NCBI GenBank assembly: GCA_964017235.1
Contig: OZ024927.1
Location: 56,859,293 to 56,923,292, forward strand
Direction of reading: 5' to 3'
Length of the DNA stretch: 64,000 nucleotides
From: Sabellastarte sp. h YS-2021
Taxonomy: Eukaryota; Annelida; Polychaeta; Sabellida; Sabellidae
How positions within the stretch are numbered: position 1 is the first letter of the stretch; every line of letters begins with the position of its first letter. A model generated the notes under the pieces. That model was not told where the DNA came from and did no database searches. It worked only from the letters and a program-made list of their open reading frames with translations. Below, in pieces: positions 42,781-54,197 of the stretch. The position numbers and the translations under genes are program-made.

Positions 42781-44620
42781 GGAACACATATTTGTGGGAC
42801 TGTTTTAGCAGGGTCGTTGACACTGGGAGTTGTAGTGGGATCTCTGTTGAGAGCTGCACTAGGTCCCAAAACCAGGGCATCCCTGGCCAGCCTGGGGCTA
42901 TCACGATGATCAGGCAATGGCATTGCTTGATCTTTTGGATCACCTTGTGAAGGAGAGCCGTAGGAGGGTAGGCATAGGCCGTGAGGTTGGTCCAGTTTAT
43001 GTTCAGAGCATCTATGTCCCAGGCCTGGGATAGGAGACACATACAGTGGGAGTTTGTGGTTCAGTTGAGTGGCAAATAAGTCTACATGAGGGGTGAACCA
43101 CTTCTGGCAGATTTGTTTGAAGACCTGTGGGTGCAGAGACCATTCTGTTGACTGCACTTGGTTGGACCTGGACAGTAGGTCGGCCATCACATTCAGACAC
43201 CCTGGAATGTGCCTGGCTTTCAATGTTATGTGGTAGTGATGGCACCAGATCATGATTTTCCACAGGAGAGCGCACATCTCTGCTGAGTGAGTTCCCCCCT
43301 GCTTGTTGATGTAGGCTACCACTGTTGAGTTGTCCGTCGCAACTAACACTGTTTGATTCTGGCACTGGTCCTTGAAGTCTCGAAGGGCCAGGGAGACCGC
43401 CTTCAATTCCAGGACATTTATGTGTAGCCTTTTTTCCCGATCTGACCACAGCCCTTTTGTAGAATTTTGATCTAAGTGAGCGCCCCAACCTTCGTTTGAG
43501 GCGTCGGTAAAGAGTTGGATACTGTGGTCCTTGGGATGAAGGTCTGAGCCTTTCATCACATTTGAGGGGTTTTGCCACCAATCTAGGTGGGCTACAATGG
43601 CTTCTGTCCAAGGAAGGAGGTTGTCCAGCGACTGAGGATATCTCCAGTGCTCCTTGAGATGAAACTGAAAGGGCATCATGTGAAGGCGTCCCTCCGGGAC
43701 CATTTTCTTCGTTGAGGCTAGCAACCCAATTAGAGACATCAAACATCTTGCAGTCAAAACACGTTTTGACTTGAGTCGTAGGATCAAATCCTGAAGTTTG
43801 AGCCATCTCTCGTGAGTGGGTCTTACAAGGGCTGAATCTAGGTGGTATTCGTAGCCCACGAACGAAAACACCTGAGTAGGTTTCAGTTCTAATTTTTCTT
43901 GGTTGATTATCCAACCCAAGGATTGGGTTAGGTCTACCACTGCCTGTGTGTCCATCTGGGATTCCTCCTGAGACTGGGACCTGATCAGCCAGTCGTCCAG
44001 GTATTGGTGAATTCTGAGTCCTCTTGAGAGGGCCATTAGTTTCACTTCCTTTACGATCATCGTAAAGACCTGGGGGGCTGTGGCCAGTCCGAAAGGTAGG
44101 GAGGTGAACTGGAACACCTGGGCCTTGTAGCAAAACCTTAGGTATTTCCTTGAGTTTGGATGGATGGGGATGTGAAGGTATGCGTCTGACAGGTCTATCG
44201 ACGATACCCACTCCCCTGGGACCAGGGAAGTCCTGATGGACTCCGGGGTTTCCATTTTGAACTTTTCTACATGTAGAAAAGTGTTGAGCCTGCTTAAGTC
44301 TATGACTGGCCTCCACCTTTGGTGAGGCTTGGGTACTAGGAACAGGCGACTGTAAAACCTGAGAGATTTTACGTTTTCCACCCTTTCGATAGCGTTCTTT
44401 GACAAGAGAGACTGGATACAAGTGGCCAAGGCTTGGTCTTTTTGTTGGGCCTTGTACTCTGACAGAATCAGAGGAAATCTGATCAAGTTTGGCTTTGAAC
44501 GGAATGGCAGAACGTAGCCATTGGTGATAATGTTTAACACGTTTTGAGAACATTTGTTTATTAGCCAGTCTCTCTTGAAAGAACGGAGGCGACTTCCTAC
44601 TGGTGGACTGAGTGAGGCTT
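42629..44620 (-). pseudogene. DIRS copy E RT-RNase H-methyltransferase-like gene, frameshifted
   Basis: RT is intact in one frame: FKMETPESIRTSL, motif A SIDLSDAYLHIPI, FTSLPFGLATAPQVF, QYLDDWLIRS. RNase H follows: LFTDASNEGWGAHL, NVLELKAVSLAL, ATDNSTVVAYINKQGG. A one-base shift near 43030 moves VSPIP.. to the frame with AWDIDALNINW, AYAYPPTALL and VIAPGWPG of the methyltransferase-like region (42629-43042). By chance the RT frame then runs into the YR N terminus and, upstream, into the gag C terminus, which makes a long but composite open frame (42582-45017). Confidence 0.8.
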
Positions 44621-45030
44621 TGGAGGAGTCATTGAGAAGGGGGGTTTCCACGCCCCCTTCCCCTATTGTGGGGTCGAAAACGACCCCTGGAGCCTCTGAA
44701 GTTAGATTTTCCTCTTCCCGAGGGAAAGGATTGGTTACTGCTTTGAGAGGTATTGCCCCATAGGGGCGTTTCCTGTAGGAGCCTCTTTTCTTGTGGGGGC
44801 CACGAAAGGGCTTATTATGGTAGGGTGCGAAACCCTGAGAATCTTTTGAGATGCCTTTTTTGAGAAGGAAGTCCTCACCTTCCTTTACGAGTTGAGACTC
44901 GAACAAGGAGGAGTCCCAGAAGGACGAGTTCCTAAGTTCTTGGCATCTCGTTTCCCCTAGCTGGGGATGTAATAGAGTCATTTCGGCTTCGCGCCTAAGC
45001 AAGCCGGTGTTAGCCATGGAATATAATTCC

Positions 45031-45430
45031 TAGGGGTGGGACGAGTACAAATAATTCGGGTCGATTACTCGCGGACCAAAAATCGACTCGACATCGAGCA
45101 CTCGCGAAGTTTAGTATCCACCATTACAGGAACCAACATCCAATATGGCGGCTCCCGTAAACAATAAAAATATAGAGGTAAAAGCTTTGAATCGCTTGAA
45201 TTAGCTGATGTCATCATATAATATACTTAATATTATGTTAAAAATGGTGGATTATGCGATTTAATGCTAGCAAGGTATGTTCTTTAATTTTTATTTCCTA
45301 AAAAACGTAACCGCTTCAATAGGTTGTTATGTACTTGTATACATACGAGTAGTCGACTCTTAAAATTGGGATCGAATTTTCGTGAAATTTGCCTCGCTCG
45401 GCGAGTGTCGACTGCTCGGTCGCACCCCTA
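45031..45430. mobile_element. hAT-type MITE 1, in gag of DIRS copy E
   Basis: Starts TAGGGGTGGGACGAG and ends GGTCGCACCCCTA, inverted repeats of 12-13 bp. Flanked by perfect 8-bp duplications ATAATTCC at 45023-45030 and 45431-45438. 400 bp long and noncoding. The insertion is later than copy E itself. Confidence 0.85.
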
Positions 45431-46162
45431 ATAATTCCCTCTGGAGAATGTGGGCTAGAGATTTGCTGAGACAGGTAAGAGCTCTATGTTGAACAAGAAC
45501 CGTCTTGTTCCAAAAATCCATGTACTCAGCAACTTCCTCATATCGGCGCTTTGCTGCTTTCTCAGGATTAGCACCTTTCTGGATCTGAGATTTTATCTTC
45601 TTGACAGTTGACTTAATGCTATGTTGGCACTTTTCCAAGGAAGCATTGCAAGAAGAAGAGGTTTTGACAAAGGCAGCGGTGAAGTTGAGGGTTGAAATAT
45701 TTTGTCTAGCCTGATGTTCCAGCTCCTTAAGAACTGGCAGAGGAACTTTGGCTACTGGTGCCCCAGGAGGTCTAGGAGTAATACAGATCTTAGCAAAGTC
45801 TGTATTCAACTCCTGAATTTTGTCTTGAAAAGTGGGCTGTCCAACCTTATACCACTTAGAAGTGGATGGAGGAGGCTTGACATATTTGCCCTCAGCTAAA
45901 TTGGCAGCTTTGAAATCATGTTGAAATTTATCAAAGGCGTCCTTGATAACTGAGCTAAGTGGTAGAATAGAGGAAGGACCTCTAGGTCTGAGCTCTTGAC
46001 GGCCTTTTTCGTCATCCAGACCCAACACTGAAGTTGAAGACCTAGGCATAGAGTCCCTGGGGTCAGGGAGAGAGAGAATACGCCTGAAGGTATCTACTTC
46101 TTCAGAGTATTGGGAGGGAATGTCAGACAAGGCTACTTCCCTATAATAAGGGGGGTCTGGAT

Positions 46163-46569
46163 TAGTGCTGGGACGAGTTGACTGAAACTCGAGTTGTAAC
46201 TCGATGGGCGATAATTGGGGTGACATCGATCTACGCAAGTGAAACTCGAGTTTTTGAAAAACATCAATATTTTAACCATCTACGACTGACACTTCACCAA
46301 AACAATAGAAATATCTGAAATTTTCAAAAATATATTGCATTTTTACTATATTCTGCCTTAAATAAATGAACATTTAACTTAAATTATATCGCGAAAGCCA
46401 TTTCCAGGTAAAAGTTTTGTCTCATGTACGGTTATGCGAAATATTTTCTATATTAAAAGCTAACAAACGAAATATCTTATCCCGAAAATTACTCGAGTTT
46501 AACTCGAGTTCAACTCGCTTCTAACAAGTGATGCTCGATCTGGCATTTAAGCTGGCGATCCCACCACTA
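46163..46569. mobile_element. hAT-type MITE 2, in gag of DIRS copy E
   Basis: Starts TAGTGCTGGGACGAGT and ends GATCCCACCACTA. Flanked by perfect 8-bp duplications GTCTGGAT at 46155-46162 and 46570-46577. 407 bp and noncoding, with several CTCGAG(T) motifs near both ends. It shares GGGACGAGT with MITE 1, so the two are related families. Confidence 0.85.
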
Positions 46570-48005
46570 GTCTGGATCATGTTGTGGGAGGTCTTGATCA
46601 GAAGCTGCGACTGAGGGCTGAGCCCTAGAGGGCTTAGAAGACCTGTGTCTGGCAACAGGGGAGTGATCTTCCTCTGAAGATGACACATATCTGGACCTAG
46701 ATTTATGCTTGCTCTTGTCAGAGTGCTTCTTAGGTCTGGTTGGATGGATCCGAGGTTCGTTGGAATCCTCATCCAGTTGGTCCGAGGCAGAGCTCGGTGC
46801 TACTGTTTGTCTGTGGCTTTGTTTTTTGTGAGAGTACGAGGAATCCTTCGGTATAGCCTCAGAAGGGGCAACGTACTGATCCGAGGTAGTTTGGTTAAGT
46901 ACTAGTCGAGGAGGGAGTGCTGGACCAACGTCCACATCCATTGCCTCGGACTGAGCATTAGTACTTGATCTCGGAGGGGGTAGGTCCAGATGAGCAGCAA
47001 TGTTGCTGGATGGACCAGCTTTTGAAGCATGAGGCGAGGGTTCAACCTCGGATGGCTTTTTAATTGCTAACTCCTCTCGGAGTGATTGAAATGCTTCTAA
47101 CATGGATGCCTGGAAGGAACCCATTTGCTGCTGTAAATGTATATTTAGAGAGTCACCCAGGGATTTCTCAATATTTCTTTGAATTTTGTTTTGCAAAACA
47201 GTACCTGGGGTGGGTGGGACAGCTTTGGCTGGGGTCTTTAAAGATAAAGAACTGAAGGCGAGAGGTTGAGGACGGGGGGTGTGAGGTAAAGAGGTTATCA
47301 GCAGCACTCTCTAGGTCTGCATTGGAACCAGTAAAAGAGTCCCCATCGCCTTCACCCAAGAGATCTAGTTCATCTTTAGAACTAGTTTCCGCTTTTTGCT
47401 TTTTTAAGTACCGCTTCCTGTTTTGAATTTTTTGGAATTGCTCATCAGTGAGAGACGTGCAAATATGGCAGGGCGCTTCAAAGGTGACACAGGGGTCATC
47501 TCCCTTGCCAGCCTCCCTACAGGTAGGGCAGTAGTTATGATGATCAAAACTGAAGCAAAAATGGCGGCATTTCTGAGCTCTCGGTTTGTCTTTGTTTGCT
47601 TGATGGAGAGACATTTTAACGCAATAAAAAGACGTACAATTGAAATTGCCTGAACCGAGAAAACTCAAAACACGCGGAAGCAAGGAAAATACTTAAGTTG
47701 TGAAATCAATAATTTTACAGAACAATCTATGATATATATAAAATGAAATATTCAAATATGAGTATCCAACAATACGTAAAGACTGAGAAATAAATGAAAA
47801 TGTCTGTATATTTACAAACTGCTACCAGTTCATTGTGGCCAACGAGAAAGTAGGGCGATTGGTCAGAAGTTATCACGTGACGACAACTACCAGTATATCC
47901 GGTGGCTAACAAGAACGATCTTTTTTTCTAAGACGTTGGCCCCGGGTGTGGCAACCCGAGAACAGCATTAAGTCCCACATGGTAAGCTACTGTAGCGTAA
48001 TAAAA

Positions 48006-48284
48006 GCAACAGTTTTCGAGTTATAACTTATTTACGCAACATTGAAAACCTCAAAGTAGCTAATGCTCCGCTTTGCAATGAGTTACAGGTCTGCAATTTT
48101 ACTATGTTATAGTTGATCCATGCATAGGTAAACAAAATACTGTAAATGCAATAGTTTTCAAGTTACAACTGACTTACTCCACAGTGAGAACCTGAAAGTA
48201 GCTCTTGCTCAGCTATGCCATGAGCTACATGTCTGCAATCTTACTATATTAGAGCTGACCCAAAAGTAGATCAACATATTTAAA
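48006..48284. repeat. 157-bp repeat segment right of DIRS copy E
   Basis: Continues the unit broken by the insertion of copy E. It ends where the Helitron-like element begins (CTAG at 48285). Confidence 0.75.
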
Positions 48285-49545
48285 CTAGAGGATCGCTAGC
48301 GAAGCAAAGCGATTGTTTTTGCATGGCAAAAACAAAGCGTCCCAATAGAAAGATGGTGTTGGCTGCTTATAACAGAAAGAAGATCTTGCCTAGATACCCT
48401 GTCAATCTAAAATTATATCGACAAAAAATTGGAAAATTTAAAATGGTTTAGGAGATACAAGGAATTTAAAGTTTTACCATTTCTGTCAAAAATTCGACAA
48501 TTCAAAATGACTGCCATTTTTGAAAAGAGGAAAATTTTTTTGAGAATTGAGCAGAGTATCTTGCATATATATCCTGTGGGCCAAAAATTTTGTCAAAATC
48601 ACTCTATCTCGCACAGTTTAGGAGATACAAGCAATTTTAAGTTTTACCATTTTTGTCAAAAATTCGAAAATTACAAATGGCTGCCATTTTTGGAAAGAGG
48701 AAAATTTTTTGAAAAATGGGCAGAGTATCTTGCACATATACCCTGTGGACCAAAAATTTCACCAAAATTGCTCTATGGTTTAGGAGGTACAAGCAATTTT
48801 AAGTTTTACCATTTTTGTCAAAAATTCGATAATTCAAAATGGCTGCCATTTTTGGAAAGAGGAAAAGTTTTTGAAAATTAGGCAGAGTATCTCCCTTAGG
48901 TACCGTGTGGCTCAAAAATTTCGTTAAAATTGCTCTATCTCGCATGGTTTAGGAGATACAAGCATTTTTGTGTTGTGCAATTTTATAATGCTTACCTGTA
49001 ACAAATATACAAGCACATTATGAATTAATTATTTCTGAGTTACATGTGAATTATTTGTGATGAACACTATATGAGTGATTTATGTTCCCATTTATCAGAC
49101 AATTCTGAATTATTTGTGAAATATTTGTGATGAACACTACATGAGTGCATTGTGTTCCCACAAATCACAGTGCAGACCTTTAAATTTTTGCCATTTTTGT
49201 CAAAAATTACAAAATTCAAAATGGTTGCCATTTTTTGAGAGAGGAAATTTTTTTGGAAAAAACCCGGTGGATCAAAAATTTCGTCGAAATCGCTCTATCT
49301 CTATCTTATCATCCAGACAAGCAAAATCCTGTTTTTGGTCATGTGACTTCTCTGATTGGTTGAAATGTCATGGCACCAAATTCAGAAAATTTTCCCAGGG
49401 CTACTAAATATATGTGCCAAGTTTGAAGAAATTCCATCCACTAGTAAAGACGCTATAGGTAGGCAAACTTGCGGAGCCGGCGGATACGGCGGACCCTTCG
49501 GCGAGAATTCCTCCCATATGCAAACAAGCATCCCTCGCGGGACGC
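48285..49545 (-). mobile_element. Non-autonomous Helitron-like element 2 with 172-bp minisatellite
   Basis: On the minus strand it ends '...cgatcctCTAG' plus T and begins GCGTCCCGCGAGGGATGCTTG, aligning base by base with the 5' hairpin end of element 1 (TCGTCCCTGAAAGGGCGCTT). The interior (48420-49000) has about four units of roughly 172 bp with 'ggctgccatttttggaaaga', 'ctatctcgca(c/t)(a/g)gtttagga' and 'agttttaccatttttgtcaa'. An open frame through it encodes only repeat sequence. The tail holds 'ttgcggagccggcggatacg'. No helicase gene. Confidence 0.6.
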
Positions 49546-49619
49546 TTAACTACTGGTGGCTTCATCCCTTTAAAGCCTGATCTACTGATGCTCTGGTCAA
49601 TAATATGGGGCCCTCATAA

Positions 49620-49850
49620 AATTGAAACTGTCTTTCACCCAACTCTGTTACTCTGTGAAGTCTGGGCTTCCCTGGCCTGACTTGCCAGAGTTTAGCTTCC
49701 AGGACTGTTTACTCTCTGTTTTAAACCAGGGTCCCAATTCACATTTGAGGCTCTCCACATCAGGCCTCTTTCTTCACAGTGTCTTAGTATTCAGACAACT
49801 TTTTGTTGAACAGAATATCATGCTCCCTGATACAGTCCAGCAAAGACTCC
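49620..49850 (-). pseudogene. MADF-domain protein relic
   Basis: On the minus strand REHDILFNKKLSEY.DTVKKEA is followed, after a frame change, by WFKTESKQSWKLNSGKSGQG and SWVKDSFNFM. Order and spacing fit a MADF DNA-binding domain (..LW..K..EYKD...+..AW...WK.LR..+.K....SG). Stops and a frameshift show it is dead. MADF/Myb-like proteins accompany PIF/Harbinger transposases. It could therefore belong to the same element as the relic at 31193-31498. Confidence 0.5.
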
Positions 49851-52292
49851 AATGCCAGAGATAGCAACTACCTTCCTCTTGTCTCTGTGACACTTTATGA
49901 TGTAGATGGCTGAATGAATCCTGTTAGGTTCTCCCGTGTAGGCACTTCTCCCATTTGGTGCTCAAGATGTGCCTCTTCCAGATGAACTTCTGCCTAAAAC
50001 TCTGGATGCGGTGATTACTGAAAACCTTCCACCTGTGCCTCCTCCTACTCCTTCACTGGAACATCCAAGTCATCCAGTGTCCTCCTCCTCAGCTGCTATG
50101 GCCATGCTTTTCTTCCTCTTTCCCTTGTTGCTTGCTTTGGGTGTAATTTTCAAAGATACAGTGCTGAACTTTTTTTGGTGATCCCAATTTCAGCAAAAGG
50201 ATAGCCAAAAAAACAACCTGAATGATACCAGATGTATTGGAAAGGACCAGACAGCCGTTTTGCACCAACAATGACAACTCAGGATGACCAAACTCAGGGT
50301 AGCTCCTGTGCTATCTTAATAGTGGATCAGTGATAGTAGGAAATATGCAATATATTGCACATAAAATCTATTTCATAATTATCATTTTCATAATTCAAAA
50401 TCAACTTTCAAGACACTCGCAAAACAACTTTTTATTTTGCAATCTGTCTATGCATACATGCAGGATAGATGGATTGCAATTGAAAACAAAATCCACAACT
50501 TTTGGGGAAAAACTACAATCATTAATGTACATCTATGTACACACAGTTAAAATCATGAAGATGCTATTTATTATTCATTTTAATCTTGAATATTATCTAT
50601 GCAATAAATATGTAAGTTAAATTGAGTTTCATATCAATACTGGAATTTTATTTTAAGTATTTTAATACCTCCATTTATAGTACCTTAATCACTGTAAAAA
50701 AAAACATTGCCAATAATTTCTTGCATAAGCTGTTTACAGAATTTCAAATGAATGCATCAAAATCTTTAGCAGATAAGTTGAATTAATTTATTACATTTGA
50801 TCCCTACAAAGGTAAATCTCAATATGTCAACTGAACCATGATATGGGGTAAAACTCAAAAGAAAAGGGCCTCTGGAAGGACATGATAATTCAATTTAAAA
50901 TGGAATTCTACTTTATCAAAGAGAGAGAGAAAGAATGTTGTATACTGATTTTCAATTATCTATACATGTTTTTAATATCTGGATACATTACAATTAACAA
51001 TTTTGAACATTTTTCTGTCGCATGTATTTCAAGAACCCTGAGAGTGAGGGCTAATTCCTTTGTTATGCTGGATACATTGCCTAAGAATTAAATGTCATTT
51101 CAACACTGCCATGAAATTTGTCTGTATATCAAAGTAATGCTTTTTGTTATAATTTATAAATGCATTATTTAACAGCTACTTATGCCTTTTTGGTATATTT
51201 CAAATGTACAGTTATAATTAAATTCTATGAAATAGTTCCCCCAAAATTTCCTAGATATGGAATCTTGAAAACTTAAAACAAATTCATAAAAGATAACATT
51301 TTTTCGAAAATACTGGTGTGAAAATCAGTTCCAGAAGCCATATCATTTGCTATCTAAAACTCAACACATAATTGTTTCCTGTTAGAAGACCTGTTGGCAG
51401 AAAGTATTTCTATTTCTACATCCTAAACGTATAACCACTAAACTCATTTAAAAATTTTCTTCAAAAATTCCTGAGTGTTTTAACTTTCTTCAGATGTGTA
51501 TTGTTACAGATCTTTGCGGGGAATTTCTTTCTACAATTCATATCAAATCATTAAAACTACACAGTAAAACCTTTCTTGCTAAACACGCTGGCAGTAAGAA
51601 ACTGATTCAAATATTGAAGATGCATTTTCGTGTAAAAAAGGGAAGGAAATAAATAGGAATTTTGGAACAGTACACCCGTGTTCATGAAATTTAATACTTT
51701 GATAATTGAAGTTTCATAAAATAGAAGATGCATTCTTGTATAAAATTGAGGAAATGTGAAATTTGGGAGAGTAGTCCTGTGTTTGTTAAATAAAATATTT
51801 GGATAACAGAAGTTCTGATGATGAAAACTATGTATGCGAGGACTTTATCGGGTATTTATTTGGCCTCTGTCCTTTACCTGAGGCCCATTTTGGGACTGAA
51901 CTGCTGATAAAGTCCACACATGTATAGTTTATTTCTATTATAAAATGTCATTTAAAGTTTTATTCAATGTCTTCTTTTAATTTCTTGGTTTTAAAATTTT
52001 TTCAAGATTTTTCAAGTTTTCAAGATTATATTGTAAAATTCATTCAGAGAAATCAATATAACAGTGGACAGTGCTTCTTGATAAAGTACTATCACAAGAT
52101 GCACTGGGAGGCATTTTGATTGACTGCTCAGCTCTGCAATTTATAATGAGAGGTTTTACTGTATATCCATCCACCATCTTTTCTTTTATTGAATGGTTAG
52201 CTCAGCAGAGAATTATTTTACAAAAGAGCCAGAGAGACTGAAGTGTAAAAAGGAAGAAAGAAAGCCAAGCAAACCAGTACCTATATACAAAC
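49851..52292. other. AT-rich host DNA, no clear gene
   Basis: Between 49960 and 50160 both strands have short open stretches. The plus strand reads LPDELLPKTLDAVITENLPP, and the minus strand has a basic/acidic stretch. They may be further eroded parts of the Harbinger-type element. The rest is AT-rich and featureless, consistent with an intron. Confidence 0.35.
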
Positions 52293-52427
52293 CAGTCTGT
52301 TGTTCTTGTGCTTTGTGGTCGTCAGTTTGAGCCATTAGTTTAGGGTCAGCATTTTTACCCGGTTTTTTGCCAAGAGGTGGAGGGGGTCCAGGTCTTTTCC
52401 CTATGGTTTCTCGTTTGTTCTTGTCAT
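52293..52427 (-). CDS. Probable internal exon of a host gene, 135 nt, proline-rich
   Basis: The minus strand has an acceptor 'cttgctgctattttag', then 135 nt open in phase 1, then donor G|GTTTGT. It encodes DKNKRETIGKRPGPPPPLGK followed by KPGKNADPKLMAQTDDHK and AQEQQT: hydrophilic, with a PPPP core next to basic residues (SH3-ligand-like). It is a phase 1-1 symmetric exon, compatible with the small exons upstream (54177, 56006) and with 5192-5286 downstream. The other two phases hit stop codons at once. The parent protein is not identified; a cytoplasmic tail or linker is plausible. Confidence 0.6.
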
Positions 52428-54176
52428 CTAAAATAGCAGCAAGCAGCAAGCAATAGAATCCTATTAAATCTAATCTCAATAGTTCTACTTAACAAGGATT
52501 GTTAGATAACAGGGCAAATTTCAGTGGAAAAGATCCAACATTGTCCTAAAATATATGCATTAAAAGCCAAAACTACACCAGTGTGAAACAGTTGCTGCTA
52601 CTGTGAGCAAGCAGTATGTGATGTGTGCTTTGAACTATATATCCTGGAGTATACAAGATACTCAGTAGCTTTATTTGCTATTCATGGACTGGATATGTAT
52701 TTCTTCCAAAAAAGATAATTGTGCTTAACTGAACTCTTATAAACAGGGTCTCTGTTATTGATTGTTATATAACGTGATCTTTAAAATGACTACAAATGGT
52801 GGTTATTATTTAAACCTTTTCTTGGTCAACAATCGAGTTAATTGATAAAATTCGAAACTTATACTATTATGTGCAAGGATTCTTAGTGAGCAGGGTTGTG
52901 CTTGTGCACTCTTTTATGAGTTGTGTGTGCACACATTATTTGCAATTAGTGACCTGAATACCCATACTTATATGAAGACATAGTGAACTGCAGAACTGAT
53001 GCATATATGTATCCACTGAAAAGACAAAGCAAGCTTGCATGCACCCTAGGTAGGACCCAAGGTTGCAGCCTGTGATTTCCTATAGGCCATTTAAGCCAAA
53101 CTGCTTCACATCTCAAAAGTCTGAAACCAATAATAAGCAAGATACAGGCACTTTAAGTGCTGTTACCCCTATACGACCTTGAACGAGTGGGCAAAGGTCA
53201 AATCTAATCAAATCAAAACATTTCTAACCCCATGATTTCTTATTGGTTGATTTTACATCACAAACTCTTGGACCAACAGTGAGAAATAGGCCGTTTTAAG
53301 TTTGACCATCTCTATTTCACCTATAACAGGAGACCAAAAGACAAATCTGACCACATTAAACTCAAATCAAATACTTTTTTTTTTTTTTTTTACATGCCAA
53401 ACCTCAGGAGAACAATACTCAGTGAGATATAGGCACTATAAATGATGATAATTATAAATAAGGAGCCTAAGGTCAAATCTCTCCATGCATAAAGATGATA
53501 TGTATATATGTTCAAAATGCCACTCATTTTGAGATTCAACCTTCTACAGCTGAGAGCTAGACACAGCTTAGCACTAGAAAAGCTTTGTTATTTTTAAACA
53601 AAACATTTCCTGAGAGCAATAGTGGGAAATCTTTTAAAACATTTATATGGCAGGAGCATAACAAATCATAATCCAATGTATTCAGTACCTTTCACCAGAT
53701 GGATACTATAACCAAAGTCTCCTCTCACTTGACACAAAATTATTTTCATGACAAGTGAAAAAGAGCAGTTAATTGAATAACATGGCACAAATTGCTGATA
53801 TTTAATACTGGCTAACATTGGTTTCTTTTTAGTGAAATATTAATTATGCTATCAGTAAAATTACAGTGACAAGTTAGAGATGCACAAACACATGTTAATA
53901 ATTTCAGTAAAATGTATCTAAAATATATACACAGAAAAATTGGTAATGGGATTTGAAACAGGCCCTAAAGTAAACTTTTTTTTTTTAAATCACAAACCCA
54001 TGCAATTAATATATTTTTGACATATTTGGTCAAATTTCTTCTAAACTGCATTTTGTTTCAAAAGGAATCCTTTGAAATCAGTTCCAGTAGTTAACTCATA
54101 ACTTTTCACACAATAAACAAAAGTGAAACTCAGAATGCAGCCAAATGGCATGCATGCTACATACTTGGCAAGTTAC
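52428..54176. other. Intron-like AT-rich DNA with old dispersed repeats
   Basis: Around 53050-53480 there are degenerate copies of the 'caaggtcaaatctgacc' and 'gaccaataataag' repeat seen at 28383-28640. No coding sequence is visible. Confidence 0.4.
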
Positions 54177-54197
54177 CTTTCCCATTTTTGTCTGTTT
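54177..54197 (-). CDS. Possible 21-nt microexon of the same host gene
   Basis: Minus strand: acceptor 'gttttttcatag', 21 nt AAACAGACAAAAATGGGAAAG, donor GTAACT. In phase 1 it encodes TDKNGK with shared codons at both sides (GAA ... GAT). Its length is a multiple of three, and it fits between the exons at 56006 and 52427 without stops. So short a sequence could arise by chance; support comes from both splice sites plus phase agreement. Confidence 0.35.

Larger units (their letters stand above)
44629..47614 (-). pseudogene. DIRS copy E gag, interrupted by two MITEs and frameshifts
   Basis: ATG at 47614 (MSLHQANKDK). It has an N-terminal Cys/His cluster (CRHFCFSFDHHNYCPTCREAGK, CHICTSL), an acidic/serine-rich region, the helical core (LEHQARQNISTLNFTAAFVK, IKSTVKKIKSQIQKGANPEK) and an Arg/Gly C terminus (FRGSRGRFRPHNRGRGRG) ending TGA 44629-44631. 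A one-base change in a G-run near 47275 and one near 44755 shift the frame. MITEs sit at 46163-46569 and 45031-45430, and the reading frame is continuous across both if each MITE and one target copy are ignored. Confidence 0.8.
40805..48005 (-). mobile_element. DIRS retrotransposon copy E (family 2), full length with two MITE insertions
   Basis: Ends are TTGAAAATTTTAATTACTT at left and TAGCGTAATAAAA at right. The terminal repeats share 'ccgggtgtggcaacccgaga'-type sequence inverted, and 'cgattggtcagaagttatca' with CACGTGAC. The ICR is at 41059-41146. The minus-strand order is gag (44629-47614), RT-RH, YR, then a very long G/A purine tract in the sense strand. The 7.2-kb length includes two hAT MITEs (400 and 407 bp). 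All three genes carry single-base frameshifts. Confidence 0.88.

Noticed and set aside
42582..45017. Apparent 811-codon Gag-Pol fusion in DIRS copy E
   Set aside because: Comparison with copy C shows that it joins the gag C terminus, RT and YR N terminus by accidental single-base shifts; the true gag end lies in another frame (stop at 44629).
48429..48881. 150-codon open frame with repeated FYHFCQKF..WLPFLERGK motifs
   Set aside because: It is simply the 172-bp minisatellite of a Helitron-like element read in a frame without stops; the peptide repeat follows the DNA repeat.
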